Shown: piece by piece, positions 1-8,739 of the stretch | Numbering within the stretch: position 1 is the first letter of the stretch | Layout: each line of letters begins with the position of its first letter | NCBI RefSeq assembly: GCF_020166335.1 | Contig: NZ_JAIUJR010000001.1 | Location: 310,001-374,000 of the forward strand | Direction of reading: 5' to 3' | From: Winogradskyella alexanderae | GTDB taxonomy: Bacteria; Bacteroidota; Bacteroidia; Flavobacteriales; Flavobacteriaceae | DNA length: 64,000 nucleotides | Program-made: the position numbers and the translations under genes | Notes under the pieces: generated by a model | What the model saw: the letters and a program-made list of their open reading frames with translations, nothing else | Database searches by the model: none | What the model was told of the DNA's origin: nothing

Positions 1-399
1 CTAAAAGAATTTAAGGAATTTGCAATGAAAGGCAATCTTGTCGACATTGCAGTTGGTTTTGTTATGGGTGCAGCTTTCAAAGAAGTTGTGACGGCATTCA
101 CCGGAGGAATTGTTTCTCCATTAATTGGTCTTATCTTTGATTCAGACTTTAAAGCATTAAGATACAAATTAAAAGACGGTGTTTTGAATGATGCAGGTGA
201 AATGGCAGGAGAGGTATGGTTAGAATATGGTACATTTCTAACTAATGTAATTGACTTTATTATTGTTGCATTTGTAATGTTCCTTGTGGTAAAAGGTGTT
301 AACAAAATGAAGAAGAAAGAGGAGCCAGCTCCGGAAGCACCAGCAGGACCATCTGAAGTTGATCTATTAACTGAGATTAGAGATGCTTTAAAGAAGTAA
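1..399 (+). CDS. mscL: Large-conductance mechanosensitive channel MscL (5'-truncated by window edge)
   Basis: MscL is a homopentameric inner-membrane channel that opens under membrane tension and releases solutes during hypo-osmotic shock. The frame is open from base 1 and reads LKEFKEFAMKGNLVDIAVG, the usual MscL N-terminal amphipathic helix running into TM1. The first in-frame ATG, at 25, is therefore internal, and the true start (usually one or two codons before LKEF) lies just outside the window. A second hydrophobic segment (about 10 residues after TFLTNVIDF) is TM2, followed by a charged cytoplasmic helix (KMKKKEEPAPEAP...). About 130 residues in total is normal for the family. A terminator hairpin follows, so it is probably the last gene of its transcript. 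Confidence 0.95.
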   Translation, partial: LKEFKEFAMKGNLVDIAVGFVMGAAFKEVVTAFTGGIVSPLIGLIFDSDFKALRYKLKDGVLNDAGEMAGEVWLEYGTFLTNVIDFIIVAFVMFLVVKGVNKMKKKEEPAPEAPAGPSEVDLLTEIRDALKK

Positions 400-442
400 T
401 AAAAGTATAGCGACACCGCTACACTATATTAGTTTATAATTA

Positions 443-474
443 AACCCAAGCCATACGGCTTGGGTTCTTTTTTT
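443..474 (+). terminator. Rho-independent terminator after mscL
   Basis: A perfect 10-bp stem (AACCCAAGCC at 443-452, GGCTTGGGTT at 457-466) with an ATAC loop is followed by C and a run of T to 474. It ends the mscL transcript 45 bases after its stop codon and insulates asd. Confidence 0.9.
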
Positions 475-555
475 AAACAAAGTTAATTAATTAACACCTA
501 GATTTTTTGTTGTTAAAAGCCCTCACATTATTTAATAGAAGGTTTTAGTTTTGCT

Positions 556-563
556 TAATTTTG
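556..563 (+). promoter_or_regulatory. Putative -7 promoter element of asd
   Basis: TAATTTTG matches the Bacteroidota -7 consensus TAnnTTTG and lies 25 bases before the asd ATG. I see no TTG at the usual -33 spacing, so support rests on the -7 match and on its position after the mscL terminator. Confidence 0.4.
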
Positions 564-587
564 TGAGATAATTTTTAATTAGAAAAA

Positions 588-1577
588 ATGAAAGTAGCTG
601 TGGTTGGTGCGACCGGTCTTGTTGGTAATGTTATGCTTAAAGTTTTGGAAGAGCGCAATTTTCCTATTGATGATATATTTCTTGTTGCTTCTGAACGTTC
701 AGTTGGCAAAAAAGTTGATTTCAAAGGTAAGACCTATGAAGTTATTAGTATACCGACCGCCATCGAAAAACGTCCCGATATTGCGTTGTTTTCTGCTGGT
801 GGAAACACCTCATTAGAATGGGCCCCAAAGTTTGCTGAAATTGGAACTACAGTTATAGATAATTCTTCGGCATGGCGTATGGATCAAAGCAAAAAATTAG
901 TTGTTCCAGAAATAAATGCTGACCAGCTAACCAAAGAAGATAAAATCATTGCAAATCCTAATTGTTCAACTATACAAATGGTAATGGCGCTAGCACCTTT
1001 GCATGCTAAATACAAAATCAAGCGCATTGTTGTGTCTACATATCAGTCTGTATCTGGTACCGGTGTAAAAGCTGTAGAACAATTAGAAAACGAGATTGCT
1101 GGTAAAAAAGGGGATATGGCTTATCACTATCCTATCCACAAAAATGCTATCCCACATTGTGATATTTTTGAAGAAAATGGTTATACCAAAGAAGAAATGA
1201 AATTGGTGCGTGAAACTCAAAAAATCCTAAACGATAACAGTATCGCTGTTACGGCTACGGCGGTGAGAATCCCAACTGCTGGTGGTCACAGTGAAGCTGT
1301 TAACGTAGAGTTTGAACATGATTTTGACCTGTCTGATATAAGAAGAATACTGAGTAATACAGCCGGAGTAACCGTTCAGGATAATCTTGATGTAAATGTT
1401 TATCCAATGCCAATATATGCCAACGGCAAAGATGATGTTTTTGTTGGTAGAATAAGGCGAGACATGTCACAACCAAATAGTCTCAATCTTTGGGTGGTAA
1501 GCGATAATCTTAGAAAAGGTGCCGCCACCAATACCATACAAATTGCAGAATATTTGGTATACAATAGTCTTGTTTAG
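588..1577 (+). CDS. asd: Aspartate-semialdehyde dehydrogenase
   Basis: Asd reduces aspartyl-4-phosphate to aspartate 4-semialdehyde with NADPH. This is the branch point leading to lysine and meso-diaminopimelate (cell wall) and to threonine, methionine and isoleucine. The N-terminus MKVAVVGATGLVGNVML is a Rossmann NADP site (GATGLVG). The catalytic cysteine is in NPNCST, with the usual SVSGTG and GGHSEAVN segments further on. At 329 residues it has the family's normal length. It is a single gene with its own putative promoter and shows no operon partner. The next gene begins 128 bases later behind a separate promoter-like sequence. Confidence 0.97.
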   Translation: MKVAVVGATGLVGNVMLKVLEERNFPIDDIFLVASERSVGKKVDFKGKTYEVISIPTAIEKRPDIALFSAGGNTSLEWAPKFAEIGTTVIDNSSAWRMDQSKKLVVPEINADQLTKEDKIIANPNCSTIQMVMALAPLHAKYKIKRIVVSTYQSVSGTGVKAVEQLENEIAGKKGDMAYHYPIHKNAIPHCDIFEENGYTKEEMKLVRETQKILNDNSIAVTATAVRIPTAGGHSEAVNVEFEHDFDLSDIRRILSNTAGVTVQDNLDVNVYPMPIYANGKDDVFVGRIRRDMSQPNSLNLWVVSDNLRKGAATNTIQIAEYLVYNSLV

Positions 1578-1637
1578 TTCGGCGAATAATCCCCAACTAG
1601 TTTGATTTTAAAGTCTTCTTTTTGACCTTTCATTCTG

Positions 1638-1667
1638 TTGATTAAGAACTATTAAATAGTTATCTTG
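1638..1667 (+). promoter_or_regulatory. Putative promoter of the prolyl oligopeptidase gene
   Basis: TTG at 1638-1640, 20 bases of spacer, then TATCTTG at 1661-1667. This resembles the Flavobacterium arrangement TTG-N17-23-TAnnTTTG, with the -7 box one T short. It lies about 40 bases before the ATG at 1706. Confidence 0.35.
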
Positions 1668-1705
1668 TGTGATAGTAATTTAATTTCTTAATAAATCACT
1701 CCAAA

Positions 1706-3871
1706 ATGAAAAAAACAATCTTATTGTTAGCCTTAGTCTTTATTTTTGTATCGTGTAAAAACGATTCTAAATCTTTGAAAACTGTCAACGTTAACTATCC
1801 AGAAACTAAAACAGTAGATACTGTAGATACTTATTTTGGAGAGGAAGTATCCGATCCATATCGCTGGTTAGAAGATGACAGGAGCGAAGAAACTGAAGAG
1901 TGGGTAAAAGCACAAAATGAATCGACATATAGTTTTTTGGATAACATTCCTTATCGAGAAGAGCTCAAAGAACGACTTACCAAAATATGGAACTACGAAA
2001 AGATTGGTGCACCATTCGTAGAGGGTGATTACACTTATTTCTATAAAAATGATGGGCTTCAGAATCAATATGTAATCTTCAGATATAAAAGTGGTGAAGA
2101 TCCAAGTACCGCTGAGGTTTTTCTTGACCCAAATACATTTAAGGAAGACGGAACCATTTCGCTTGGTGGTTTAAGTTTTTCAAGGAATGGGAAAACACTA
2201 GCGTATTCCATTTCAGAAGGAGGTAGTGATTGGAGAAAAATCTTAATCATGGATGTTGAGTCCAAAGAAATTATTGAAGACACTTTGGTGGATATTAAAT
2301 TTAGTGGTATGTCTTGGTACAAAAACGAAGGGTTTTACTATTCAAGTTATGACAAACCTAAAGGAAGTGAGCTGTCTGCCAAAACAGATCAACACAAGGT
2401 CTACTACCATAAACTTGGCACCAATCAGTCAGAAGATAAGTTAATCTTTGGAGGAATTCCCGAAGAAAAGCATCGCTATATTTATGCTGGTGTCACTGAA
2501 GATGACAGATTTTTAATTATAACGCCAAGAGTATCTACTTCAGGCAATAAATTGTATATAAAAGATCTTACCATTCCTAATGCACCGTTGGTCAAAATAT
2601 TAGATCATACCGACTCGGACTCTAACATAATTGAAAATGTAGGGTCAAAATTATATATAATGACAAATCTTGATGCGCCAAATCGTCGTGTAGTTACGGT
2701 TGACGCCTCTAATCCTAAACCTGAAAACTGGGTAGATTTTATACCTGAAACAGAAAATGTACTAAGTCCATCCACTGGTGGTGGTTATTTCTTTGCAGAA
2801 TATATGATAGATGCGGTTTCAAAAGTGTATCAATATGACTATGATGGCAAATTAGTGAGGGAAGTAGAATTACCAGGAGTTGGCTCTGCGGGTGGATTTG
2901 GTGCCAAAAAAGAAGAAAAGGAACTTTATTATTCATTCACAAACTACACTACTCCTGGAAGCATTTATAAATATAATATCGTAGAAGGAACTTCTGAGCT
3001 CTATAGAAAACCAAACATAGATTTTAACTCCGACGATTATGAGAGTAAACAGGTGTTTTACAATTCAAAAGACGGAACTAAAGTGCCTATGATTATTACC
3101 CACAAAAAGGGCTTAGAATTAAATGGTAAAAACCCTACTATTCTTTATGGTTATGGTGGTTTTAATATTAGTCTTACTCCTAGTTTTAGTATTACAAATG
3201 CTGTTTGGATGGAGCAAGGTGGTATATATGCCGTTCCAAACTTACGCGGCGGTGGAGAATATGGAAAGGCGTGGCATGATGCCGGAACTCAAATGAAAAA
3301 ACAAAACGTTTTTGACGATTTTATTGCTGCTTCAGAATACCTTATTGACAACAAATATACCTCGTCAGAATACTTAGCTATAAGAGGTGGCTCCAATGGT
3401 GGCTTATTGGTTGGTGCAACAATGACGCAACGTCCTGAATTAATGCAAGTGGCCTTACCTGCGGTCGGTGTACTAGATATGCTTCGTTACCATACCTTCA
3501 CAGCTGGAGCGGGCTGGGCTTATGATTATGGTACTTCTGAAGATAGCAAAGAAATGTTTGAATATCTTAAAGGCTATTCTCCAGTGCATAATGTTAAAGA
3601 AGGTGTCGAATATCCAGCAACACTTATAACTACAAGTGATCACGACGATAGAGTGGTTCCTGCCCATAGCTTCAAATTTGCTGCTGAACTACAGAGCAAA
3701 CAATCTGGTAATGCGCCAACATTAATCAGAATTGAAACTGACGCTGGTCACGGTGCGGGAACACCGGTTTCAAAACAAATTGAACAGGCAACAGATATAT
3801 TTGGATTTACCTTGTATAATATGGGTTTTGATGTTCTGCCAAGTAAAACCAATAAAAAAATAAGAGGATAA
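1706..3871 (+). CDS. Prolyl oligopeptidase, S9A family lipoprotein
   Basis: A serine peptidase that cleaves short peptides after proline. The N-terminus is a lipoprotein signal ([17 protein letters not shown], lipobox Cys17), so it is probably anchored in the periplasm or outer membrane, unlike cytosolic animal enzymes. The DPYRWLED segment near residue 50 is typical of S9A N-termini. A seven-bladed beta-propeller precedes an alpha/beta hydrolase domain with catalytic Ser563 (GGSNGG), Asp in DHDDRVVP (about 647-648) and His682 (GHGAG). All three are present and the 721-residue length is normal. It stands alone between a promoter-like sequence and a terminator hairpin. A role in peptide nutrient use is inferred. 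Confidence 0.95.
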   Translation: MKKTILLLALVFIFVSCKNDSKSLKTVNVNYPETKTVDTVDTYFGEEVSDPYRWLEDDRSEETEEWVKAQNESTYSFLDNIPYREELKERLTKIWNYEKIGAPFVEGDYTYFYKNDGLQNQYVIFRYKSGEDPSTAEVFLDPNTFKEDGTISLGGLSFSRNGKTLAYSISEGGSDWRKILIMDVESKEIIEDTLVDIKFSGMSWYKNEGFYYSSYDKPKGSELSAKTDQHKVYYHKLGTNQSEDKLIFGGIPEEKHRYIYAGVTEDDRFLIITPRVSTSGNKLYIKDLTIPNAPLVKILDHTDSDSNIIENVGSKLYIMTNLDAPNRRVVTVDASNPKPENWVDFIPETENVLSPSTGGGYFFAEYMIDAVSKVYQYDYDGKLVREVELPGVGSAGGFGAKKEEKELYYSFTNYTTPGSIYKYNIVEGTSELYRKPNIDFNSDDYESKQVFYNSKDGTKVPMIITHKKGLELNGKNPTILYGYGGFNISLTPSFSITNAVWMEQGGIYAVPNLRGGGEYGKAWHDAGTQMKKQNVFDDFIAASEYLIDNKYTSSEYLAIRGGSNGGLLVGATMTQRPELMQVALPAVGVLDMLRYHTFTAGAGWAYDYGTSEDSKEMFEYLKGYSPVHNVKEGVEYPATLITTSDHDDRVVPAHSFKFAAELQSKQSGNAPTLIRIETDAGHGAGTPVSKQIEQATDIFGFTLYNMGFDVLPSKTNKKIRG

Positions 3872-3941
3872 TCTCCTAATTAATTTTTTAATTAATAAAA
3901 GGTTGGTTTTGGTCAAATTCATTCTGAGTGAATAGATTAAT

Positions 3942-3974
3942 AAAAAAAGATTAGCTTTAAGGGCTAATTTTTTT
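3942..3974 (+). terminator. Terminator hairpin after the prolyl oligopeptidase gene
   Basis: ATTAGC at 3950-3955 pairs with GCTAAT at 3963-3968 around a 7-base loop, with an A-run before and a T-run after (to 3974). The stem is short but the T-tract is good. It lies about 75 bases past the stop. Confidence 0.6.
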
Positions 3975-4030
3975 GCAATAGGTAGGAGAATCCGAAGTGT
4001 TCTTGTTAAACTATTGTACTATTATCCTTT

Positions 4031-5383
4031 ATGAAAATAAAATACGGTTCTATACTGATTGGCCTACTTTTGCTGCTTCAGTCTTGTGGTAAAGATGAAC
4101 CTATTATCGTTTTACAAATTGAAACAAATTCAGACGCAGTTGTACTTGAACAAAATTCACAAGTTGAGATTTTTATATTTCAGAATGATATTAATATTCC
4201 TACTGAAGGGCAATTATCATTCTCAAATCCAAACAAAGGATCCCTAGGCATAAATAATAACGATACGCCTAATGACATTAGCGATGATAGTTTATTTTTT
4301 GTTGCAACACCTAATATTATCGGTGAAGATTCCTTTCAGTATACAGTTTGTGACAACTTTAATAGCTGTAAGACCGCAACTGTTAGTATAACAATTACGT
4401 CGCTATCTGTTGTGAATGTTTTTGAAGATACGCCTCACCAAACCTTGTCTGAATATAATTTTTTTGAAGGTGATTTAAGCAATTTAAACCCCACATTTGG
4501 TGTAATACCATACGATCTTAATTCGCCATTATTTACAGATTATGCAAAGAAAAAGCGGTTTATTTGGATGCCAAATGCAGTTAAAGCAAATTACATAGAT
4601 GACGCTTCGCCATTAGAATTTCCTACAGGTACCTATTTAATCAAAAACTTCTACTACAACACAATTCAGCCCAATAATACCACCAAAATACTCGAAACAA
4701 GATTAATGTTTAAAACAATTGAGGGATGGGATTTTGCCAATTATTTATGGAATGATGAACAAACAGAGGCTTATTTTAGCAACCAAGGAAATCTAATAGA
4801 TTTAACTTGGCTAGAAGGTGAATCAATTAAAAGCACAACCTATAGAATTCCTTCTAGGGCAGAATGTTTTACATGCCATAATCAACTGGATAACCCGACT
4901 CCAATCGGATTAAAGCCTCAAAACATTAATAAAGATTACAGCTATTCAACAGGGGTTGAAAATCAATTGAGAAAACTAATAGATGTTGGCTATTTAAACT
5001 CAAATATCTCAGGAACTATTGAAACAAGCGTAGCTTGGGATGATTATTCACAACCTTTAGAATTAAGGGTTAGATCATACCTAGATATTAATTGTGCGCA
5101 TTGCCATTCTGATAGTGGTCATTGCAATTATAGACCTATGCGTTTTGCCTTTAATTTAACCGATAATCCAGAAAATATAGGCGTTTGTGTAGAACCTGAA
5201 ACACAATTCATTCCAAATTCAGATATTGTAAAACCCAATAATACCGAACTTTCAATCTTATTTTATAGACTGAGTACAACCGATGAGTCATTTAGAATGC
5301 CATTGCTTGGTCGTACTATAAACCACAGAGAGGGTATCGCTCTTATAGAGCAATGGATAAATTCTCTTGATAACTGCAATTAA
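4031..5383 (+). CDS. Diheme c-type cytochrome lipoprotein, SO2930/HNE_0200-like
   Basis: A 450-residue exported lipoprotein (lipobox LLLLLQSC, Cys19). Residues about 30-120 resemble a cadherin/Ig-like domain (GEDSFQYTVCD followed by a beta-strand end). The rest matches what I know of the SO2930/HNE_0200 diheme cytochrome family, including the segment GVIPYDLNSPLFTDYA near residue 157. Two CxxCH heme-binding motifs are present: CFTCH (279-283) and CAHCH (355-359). It presumably carries electrons at the outer side of the membrane, but donor and acceptor are unknown. The secreted FG-GAP protein begins 13 bases after its stop, so the two are probably co-transcribed. The Ig-like N-terminal addition is unusual for the family. 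Confidence 0.8.
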   Translation: MKIKYGSILIGLLLLLQSCGKDEPIIVLQIETNSDAVVLEQNSQVEIFIFQNDINIPTEGQLSFSNPNKGSLGINNNDTPNDISDDSLFFVATPNIIGEDSFQYTVCDNFNSCKTATVSITITSLSVVNVFEDTPHQTLSEYNFFEGDLSNLNPTFGVIPYDLNSPLFTDYAKKKRFIWMPNAVKANYIDDASPLEFPTGTYLIKNFYYNTIQPNNTTKILETRLMFKTIEGWDFANYLWNDEQTEAYFSNQGNLIDLTWLEGESIKSTTYRIPSRAECFTCHNQLDNPTPIGLKPQNINKDYSYSTGVENQLRKLIDVGYLNSNISGTIETSVAWDDYSQPLELRVRSYLDINCAHCHSDSGHCNYRPMRFAFNLTDNPENIGVCVEPETQFIPNSDIVKPNNTELSILFYRLSTTDESFRMPLLGRTINHREGIALIEQWINSLDNCN

Positions 5384-5396
5384 ATCAATATTTAGC

Positions 5397-7757
5397 ATGA
5401 AAAAAATTACGCTATTTATCTTAACTACTGTTCTATCCTGTTTTTTTGGTAATGCTCAGTATGTCTTTAGTCCTATAGAAGGACCTATAAATGTTGCGCA
5501 GGGCGCACCTGTTACTTACAACCTTAATGACATTGCGAATTCAGCTGGTGTTACGATACCTGCTTCGGGAACTTACAACTCATTTAGAGTGTCGGTAGAA
5601 TGGTCTGAAGGATCAGGAATACCTTGGTCTATTGAGGCCGATTTAACATTTATAACAAATTCAGGTTCCGTAAATATTGACCCTCCAACTTCTGGTGGTC
5701 AAAGTTCAACCAGTAATACAACATTGACTTTTGAAGGTGATTTGCCTGGCCTTTATGATCCTGCTTCAGATGGTTATATCGATTTAATTTTTAACCAGAG
5801 TTACAGTGGCTCTAATGCAGATTGGTCCAATATTGTTGTTACGCTTTATGAATCACCTTCCTGTCCTAATCCCACAAATTTAATGGCAGTAAATATAACA
5901 GACGTTTCAGCGGACCTAGTATGGACAGAAGTTGGGGCTTCAACGTCTTGGAATATAGAATGGGGATTAAGTGGTTTTTCTATAGGTACAGGAAATACAG
6001 CTTCTAATGTTACCTCAACGTCTTACAGTCTTGTAGGATTAACTCAAGGAACAAGCTACGATTTTTACATTCAAGCAAACTGTGGTAACGGCGAATTTTC
6101 AAATTTTGTTGGGCCAGTCGGTTTTTCAACAATAATACCTGCTAGAATCAATTTTACACAACAGTCTGTTACTTTAAATAGTGGCGGTTTTGCAACTGCT
6201 ATAGTGGATATGAATGGAGATAATCTAGACGATATCGTTGGTGTACAGGCTAATAATATTAATATAAAACAGCAAAATCCTGATGGTACTTTTACAAATT
6301 TAAATATCACCACACCTACGGCAGACTATACACCAAGCTGGAGTATTGCGGCGGCAGATTACGACGCAAATGGTAAAACCGATTTGCTATATGGAGCCGG
6401 AAGTGGCGTAACTTTTATGAGAGCAAGTAATGATGGAAATAGTTTTACCCAACAATCTACCACAGAATACGTTTTTTCGCAACGTTCTAATTTTGTAGAT
6501 ATTAACAACGATGGATTTCTAGATGCATTTGTATGTCATGATGTACAGCCAAATGTTTATTTTATAAATGATGGCACAGGAAACCTGGTATACTATCAGT
6601 CGGACGTTACGCCTGGAGCACCATTTGAATTAGGGAACTTCGCCTCTGGTGGAGATTATGGTTCAATTTGGATAGATTATAATAACGACAGAAATATGGA
6701 TCTGTTCATCGCTAAATGTGGTGGCTCTGAAGAGCGCAGAACAAACGTTATGTATACCAATAATGGCGATGGTACTTATACAGAAAATGCGGCAGATATT
6801 GGTTTAGCAGACCCTATGCAAACTTGGTCTTCGGCATGGGGAGATTTTGACAATGATGGTGATATGGACGTATTTGTAGGTGCAAGTTCTGGAAGTCATA
6901 AGTTAATGCGTAATAATGGATTTTCGGACGATGGTGATCCCAGCAACGACTATACCTTTACAGATGTAACGTTAGGCGCTGGTGTTTCAAGCGCCCCGAC
7001 GGGCTGGGAAAGTTCTGCATTCGATATAGACAACGATGGCAACCTAGATATTATAGCTAACGGCACGTTACTCTTTGGCAAAGGCGACCTTACTTTTGAA
7101 GATGCCGATCCCAATCAAATCAACTATAAGAATGGAAGCTTTGGAGACCTAAATAACGACGGATTTATTGATGCTTATTACAATCAGCTCATTTATTATA
7201 ACCTTGGAAATAGTAACAACTGGGTGAAAATAAATACCAATGGAATGGGGCACCAAACACCCAACTATAGTAATATTAACGGTATTGGTGCGCGTGTTGA
7301 AATTATTACTCCATCTGGCACACAAATTAGAGATGTAAAAAGTGGCGAAGGATTTGAGTTTATGAGCACCCTTACGACACATTTTGGACTTGGCTCTGAT
7401 ACTACGATCAACGAAATAAGAATTTATTGGCCTTCTGGTGTTATAGATGTAGTTCCAAATCCCGAAATAAATACTACTCATAATATTGTTGAAGGGTCTT
7501 TTTCTTTAAGTATTGAGGATCAATCATTATCAGAATTCTATATTTATCCCAATCCCGTAAAGAATATATTAAGAATTAAAACTTTCGAAGTCTTAACAGA
7601 GAGAATTGCAACTATTTTTGATGTAACTGGCAAACGTGTTTTTAATCAAAGAATAAATGACAACCAACTTGATGTTTCCAATCTTCAAGAAGGTGTATAT
7701 TTTCTTAGAATTGAATCTAATGGAAGAAGTATCAAGCTAAAGTTTATTAAGAATTAA
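5397..7757 (+). CDS. T9SS-exported FnIII / FG-GAP / ASPIC-UnbV protein
   Basis: A secreted 786-residue protein. I use the ATG at 5397 because it gives a clean signal peptide (MKKITLFILTTVLSCFFGNAQ); an in-frame ATG at 5367 would overlap the previous gene and spoil it. In order: a beta-rich N-terminal domain, a fibronectin type III domain (about 165-250, LVWTEVGASTSWNIEWG), several Asp-rich FG-GAP/VCBS repeats (DINNDGFLDAFV, DFDNDGDMDVFVG, DIDNDGNLDII) that usually bind Ca2+ and form a propeller, an ASPIC/UnbV domain (GIGARVEI ... HFGLG ... IYWPSG), and a C-terminal Por/T9SS type A sorting domain (FYIYPNPVKNIL ... GVYFLRIE). It is predicted to sit on the cell surface. Substrate is unknown; the link to the upstream diheme cytochrome is inferred from spacing. 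Confidence 0.9.
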   Translation: MKKITLFILTTVLSCFFGNAQYVFSPIEGPINVAQGAPVTYNLNDIANSAGVTIPASGTYNSFRVSVEWSEGSGIPWSIEADLTFITNSGSVNIDPPTSGGQSSTSNTTLTFEGDLPGLYDPASDGYIDLIFNQSYSGSNADWSNIVVTLYESPSCPNPTNLMAVNITDVSADLVWTEVGASTSWNIEWGLSGFSIGTGNTASNVTSTSYSLVGLTQGTSYDFYIQANCGNGEFSNFVGPVGFSTIIPARINFTQQSVTLNSGGFATAIVDMNGDNLDDIVGVQANNINIKQQNPDGTFTNLNITTPTADYTPSWSIAAADYDANGKTDLLYGAGSGVTFMRASNDGNSFTQQSTTEYVFSQRSNFVDINNDGFLDAFVCHDVQPNVYFINDGTGNLVYYQSDVTPGAPFELGNFASGGDYGSIWIDYNNDRNMDLFIAKCGGSEERRTNVMYTNNGDGTYTENAADIGLADPMQTWSSAWGDFDNDGDMDVFVGASSGSHKLMRNNGFSDDGDPSNDYTFTDVTLGAGVSSAPTGWESSAFDIDNDGNLDIIANGTLLFGKGDLTFEDADPNQINYKNGSFGDLNNDGFIDAYYNQLIYYNLGNSNNWVKINTNGMGHQTPNYSNINGIGARVEIITPSGTQIRDVKSGEGFEFMSTLTTHFGLGSDTTINEIRIYWPSGVIDVVPNPEINTTHNIVEGSFSLSIEDQSLSEFYIYPNPVKNILRIKTFEVLTERIATIFDVTGKRVFNQRINDNQLDVSNLQEGVYFLRIESNGRSIKLKFIKN

Positions 7758-7780
7758 AGAATAGTTCTGACTTTAATTAT

Positions 7781-7813
7781 AAAAACCGCTTGAATAACGA
7801 GCGGTTTTTTTGT
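7781..7813 (+). terminator. Terminator after the FG-GAP protein gene
   Basis: AAAAACCGCT (7781-7790) pairs with AGCGGTTTTT (from 7800) around TGAATAACG, followed by further T. It sits 23 bases after the stop codon. Its 3' part overlaps the promoter region of the next gene. Confidence 0.88.
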
Positions 7814-7823
7814 GGTATTTTTG
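7790..7823 (+). promoter_or_regulatory. Putative promoter of the ABC ATPase gene
   Basis: TTG at 7790-7792, 23 bases of spacer, then TATTTTTG (TAnnTTTG) at 7816-7823, only 3 bases before the ATG at 7827. It is embedded in the preceding terminator. With this spacing transcription would begin at or next to the start codon. Confidence 0.5.
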
Positions 7824-7826
7824 CAC

Positions 7827-8738
7827 ATGCTTCAAGTAAAAAATCTTTCATTTGCTTATTCAACTAATCAGGTCCTTAAAGGCCTCAGTTTTGAGGTTAA
7901 TAGAGGCAAAACCCTTGCGGTTATAGGCGAAAGTGGTTCTGGGAAAAGCACACTTCTAAAACTCATTTACGGTGAATTTGATATCAAAAAAGGCGAAGTA
8001 TGGTGGGATAACAAACAAATTTTGGGTCCGGCGTTTAATCTTGTTGTAGGCTATGATTTTATGAAATTTGTTGCGCAGGAGTTTGACTTAATGCCATATA
8101 CATCAGTTGAAGATAATATTGGGAAATTCCTCTCCCGATTCTATCCAGAAGAAAAAGAAAAACGCACCAATGAGCTATTAAAAGTTGTAGAGTTAGAATC
8201 TTTTGCAAAAAAAAAGGTGAAAAATCTAAGTGGTGGCCAAAAACAACGAGTGGCATTGGCAAGAGCCTTAGCAAAAGAACCTGAAATTCTTCTACTTGAC
8301 GAGCCTTTCAGCCATATTGATAATTTTAAAAAACAATCATTACGCCGCAGTATTTATGAATATTTAAAAATCAATCAAATTAGTTGTGTGGTGGCAACCC
8401 ATGACAAAAACGACGTCCTTGGATTTGCAGATGAAATGATTGTATTACATAAAAAAGAGGTTGTTATAAAAGATTCGCCAGAACGTATTTATAACGATCC
8501 TAAGCTACCCTTAGTAGCGTCTTTTTTTGGAGAATTTTCCGTAATAGAAGGTCAAATTTATTATGCACATCAATTAAAAATAGTACAACGATCTGAGCAT
8601 AAGGCCGTGGTGAAGCAATCATATTTTAATGGCAATACATGGCTCGTTCAAGCTATTTATAACTCTGAGTATATTTTTTTGGAACACGAATTTGAAATCC
8701 AACCAAAATCAGAGTTTTATTTCAAGGTTATGAAGTGA
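7827..8738 (+). CDS. ABC transporter ATP-binding protein (orphan)
   Basis: A 303-residue ABC ATPase. The start chosen is ATG 7827 (MLQVKNLSFAYSTNQVLKGL), because the in-frame GTG at 7812 lies inside the terminator and -7 box. Walker A is GESGSGKST (about 33-41), the signature LSGGQKQRVALARALA, and Walker B EILLLDEPFSHID, followed by the switch His (ATHDK). The order resembles the importer-type ATPases of the MalK/PotA class, and the last ~80 residues could be a small regulatory extension. No permease or binding protein is nearby, so substrate and direction cannot be assigned. It converges with the MMPL exporter gene at a distance of one base. Confidence 0.85.
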   Translation: MLQVKNLSFAYSTNQVLKGLSFEVNRGKTLAVIGESGSGKSTLLKLIYGEFDIKKGEVWWDNKQILGPAFNLVVGYDFMKFVAQEFDLMPYTSVEDNIGKFLSRFYPEEKEKRTNELLKVVELESFAKKKVKNLSGGQKQRVALARALAKEPEILLLDEPFSHIDNFKKQSLRRSIYEYLKINQISCVVATHDKNDVLGFADEMIVLHKKEVVIKDSPERIYNDPKLPLVASFFGEFSVIEGQIYYAHQLKIVQRSEHKAVVKQSYFNGNTWLVQAIYNSEYIFLEHEFEIQPKSEFYFKVMK

Positions 8739-8739
8739 T

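Noticed and set aside
5367..5396. Longer start for the FG-GAP protein
   Set aside because: It would overlap the preceding gene by 17 bases and destroy the signal peptide that starts at 5397.
7812..7826. GTG start for the ABC ATPase
   Set aside because: It is inside the terminator and promoter box; family similarity begins at the ATG at 7827.
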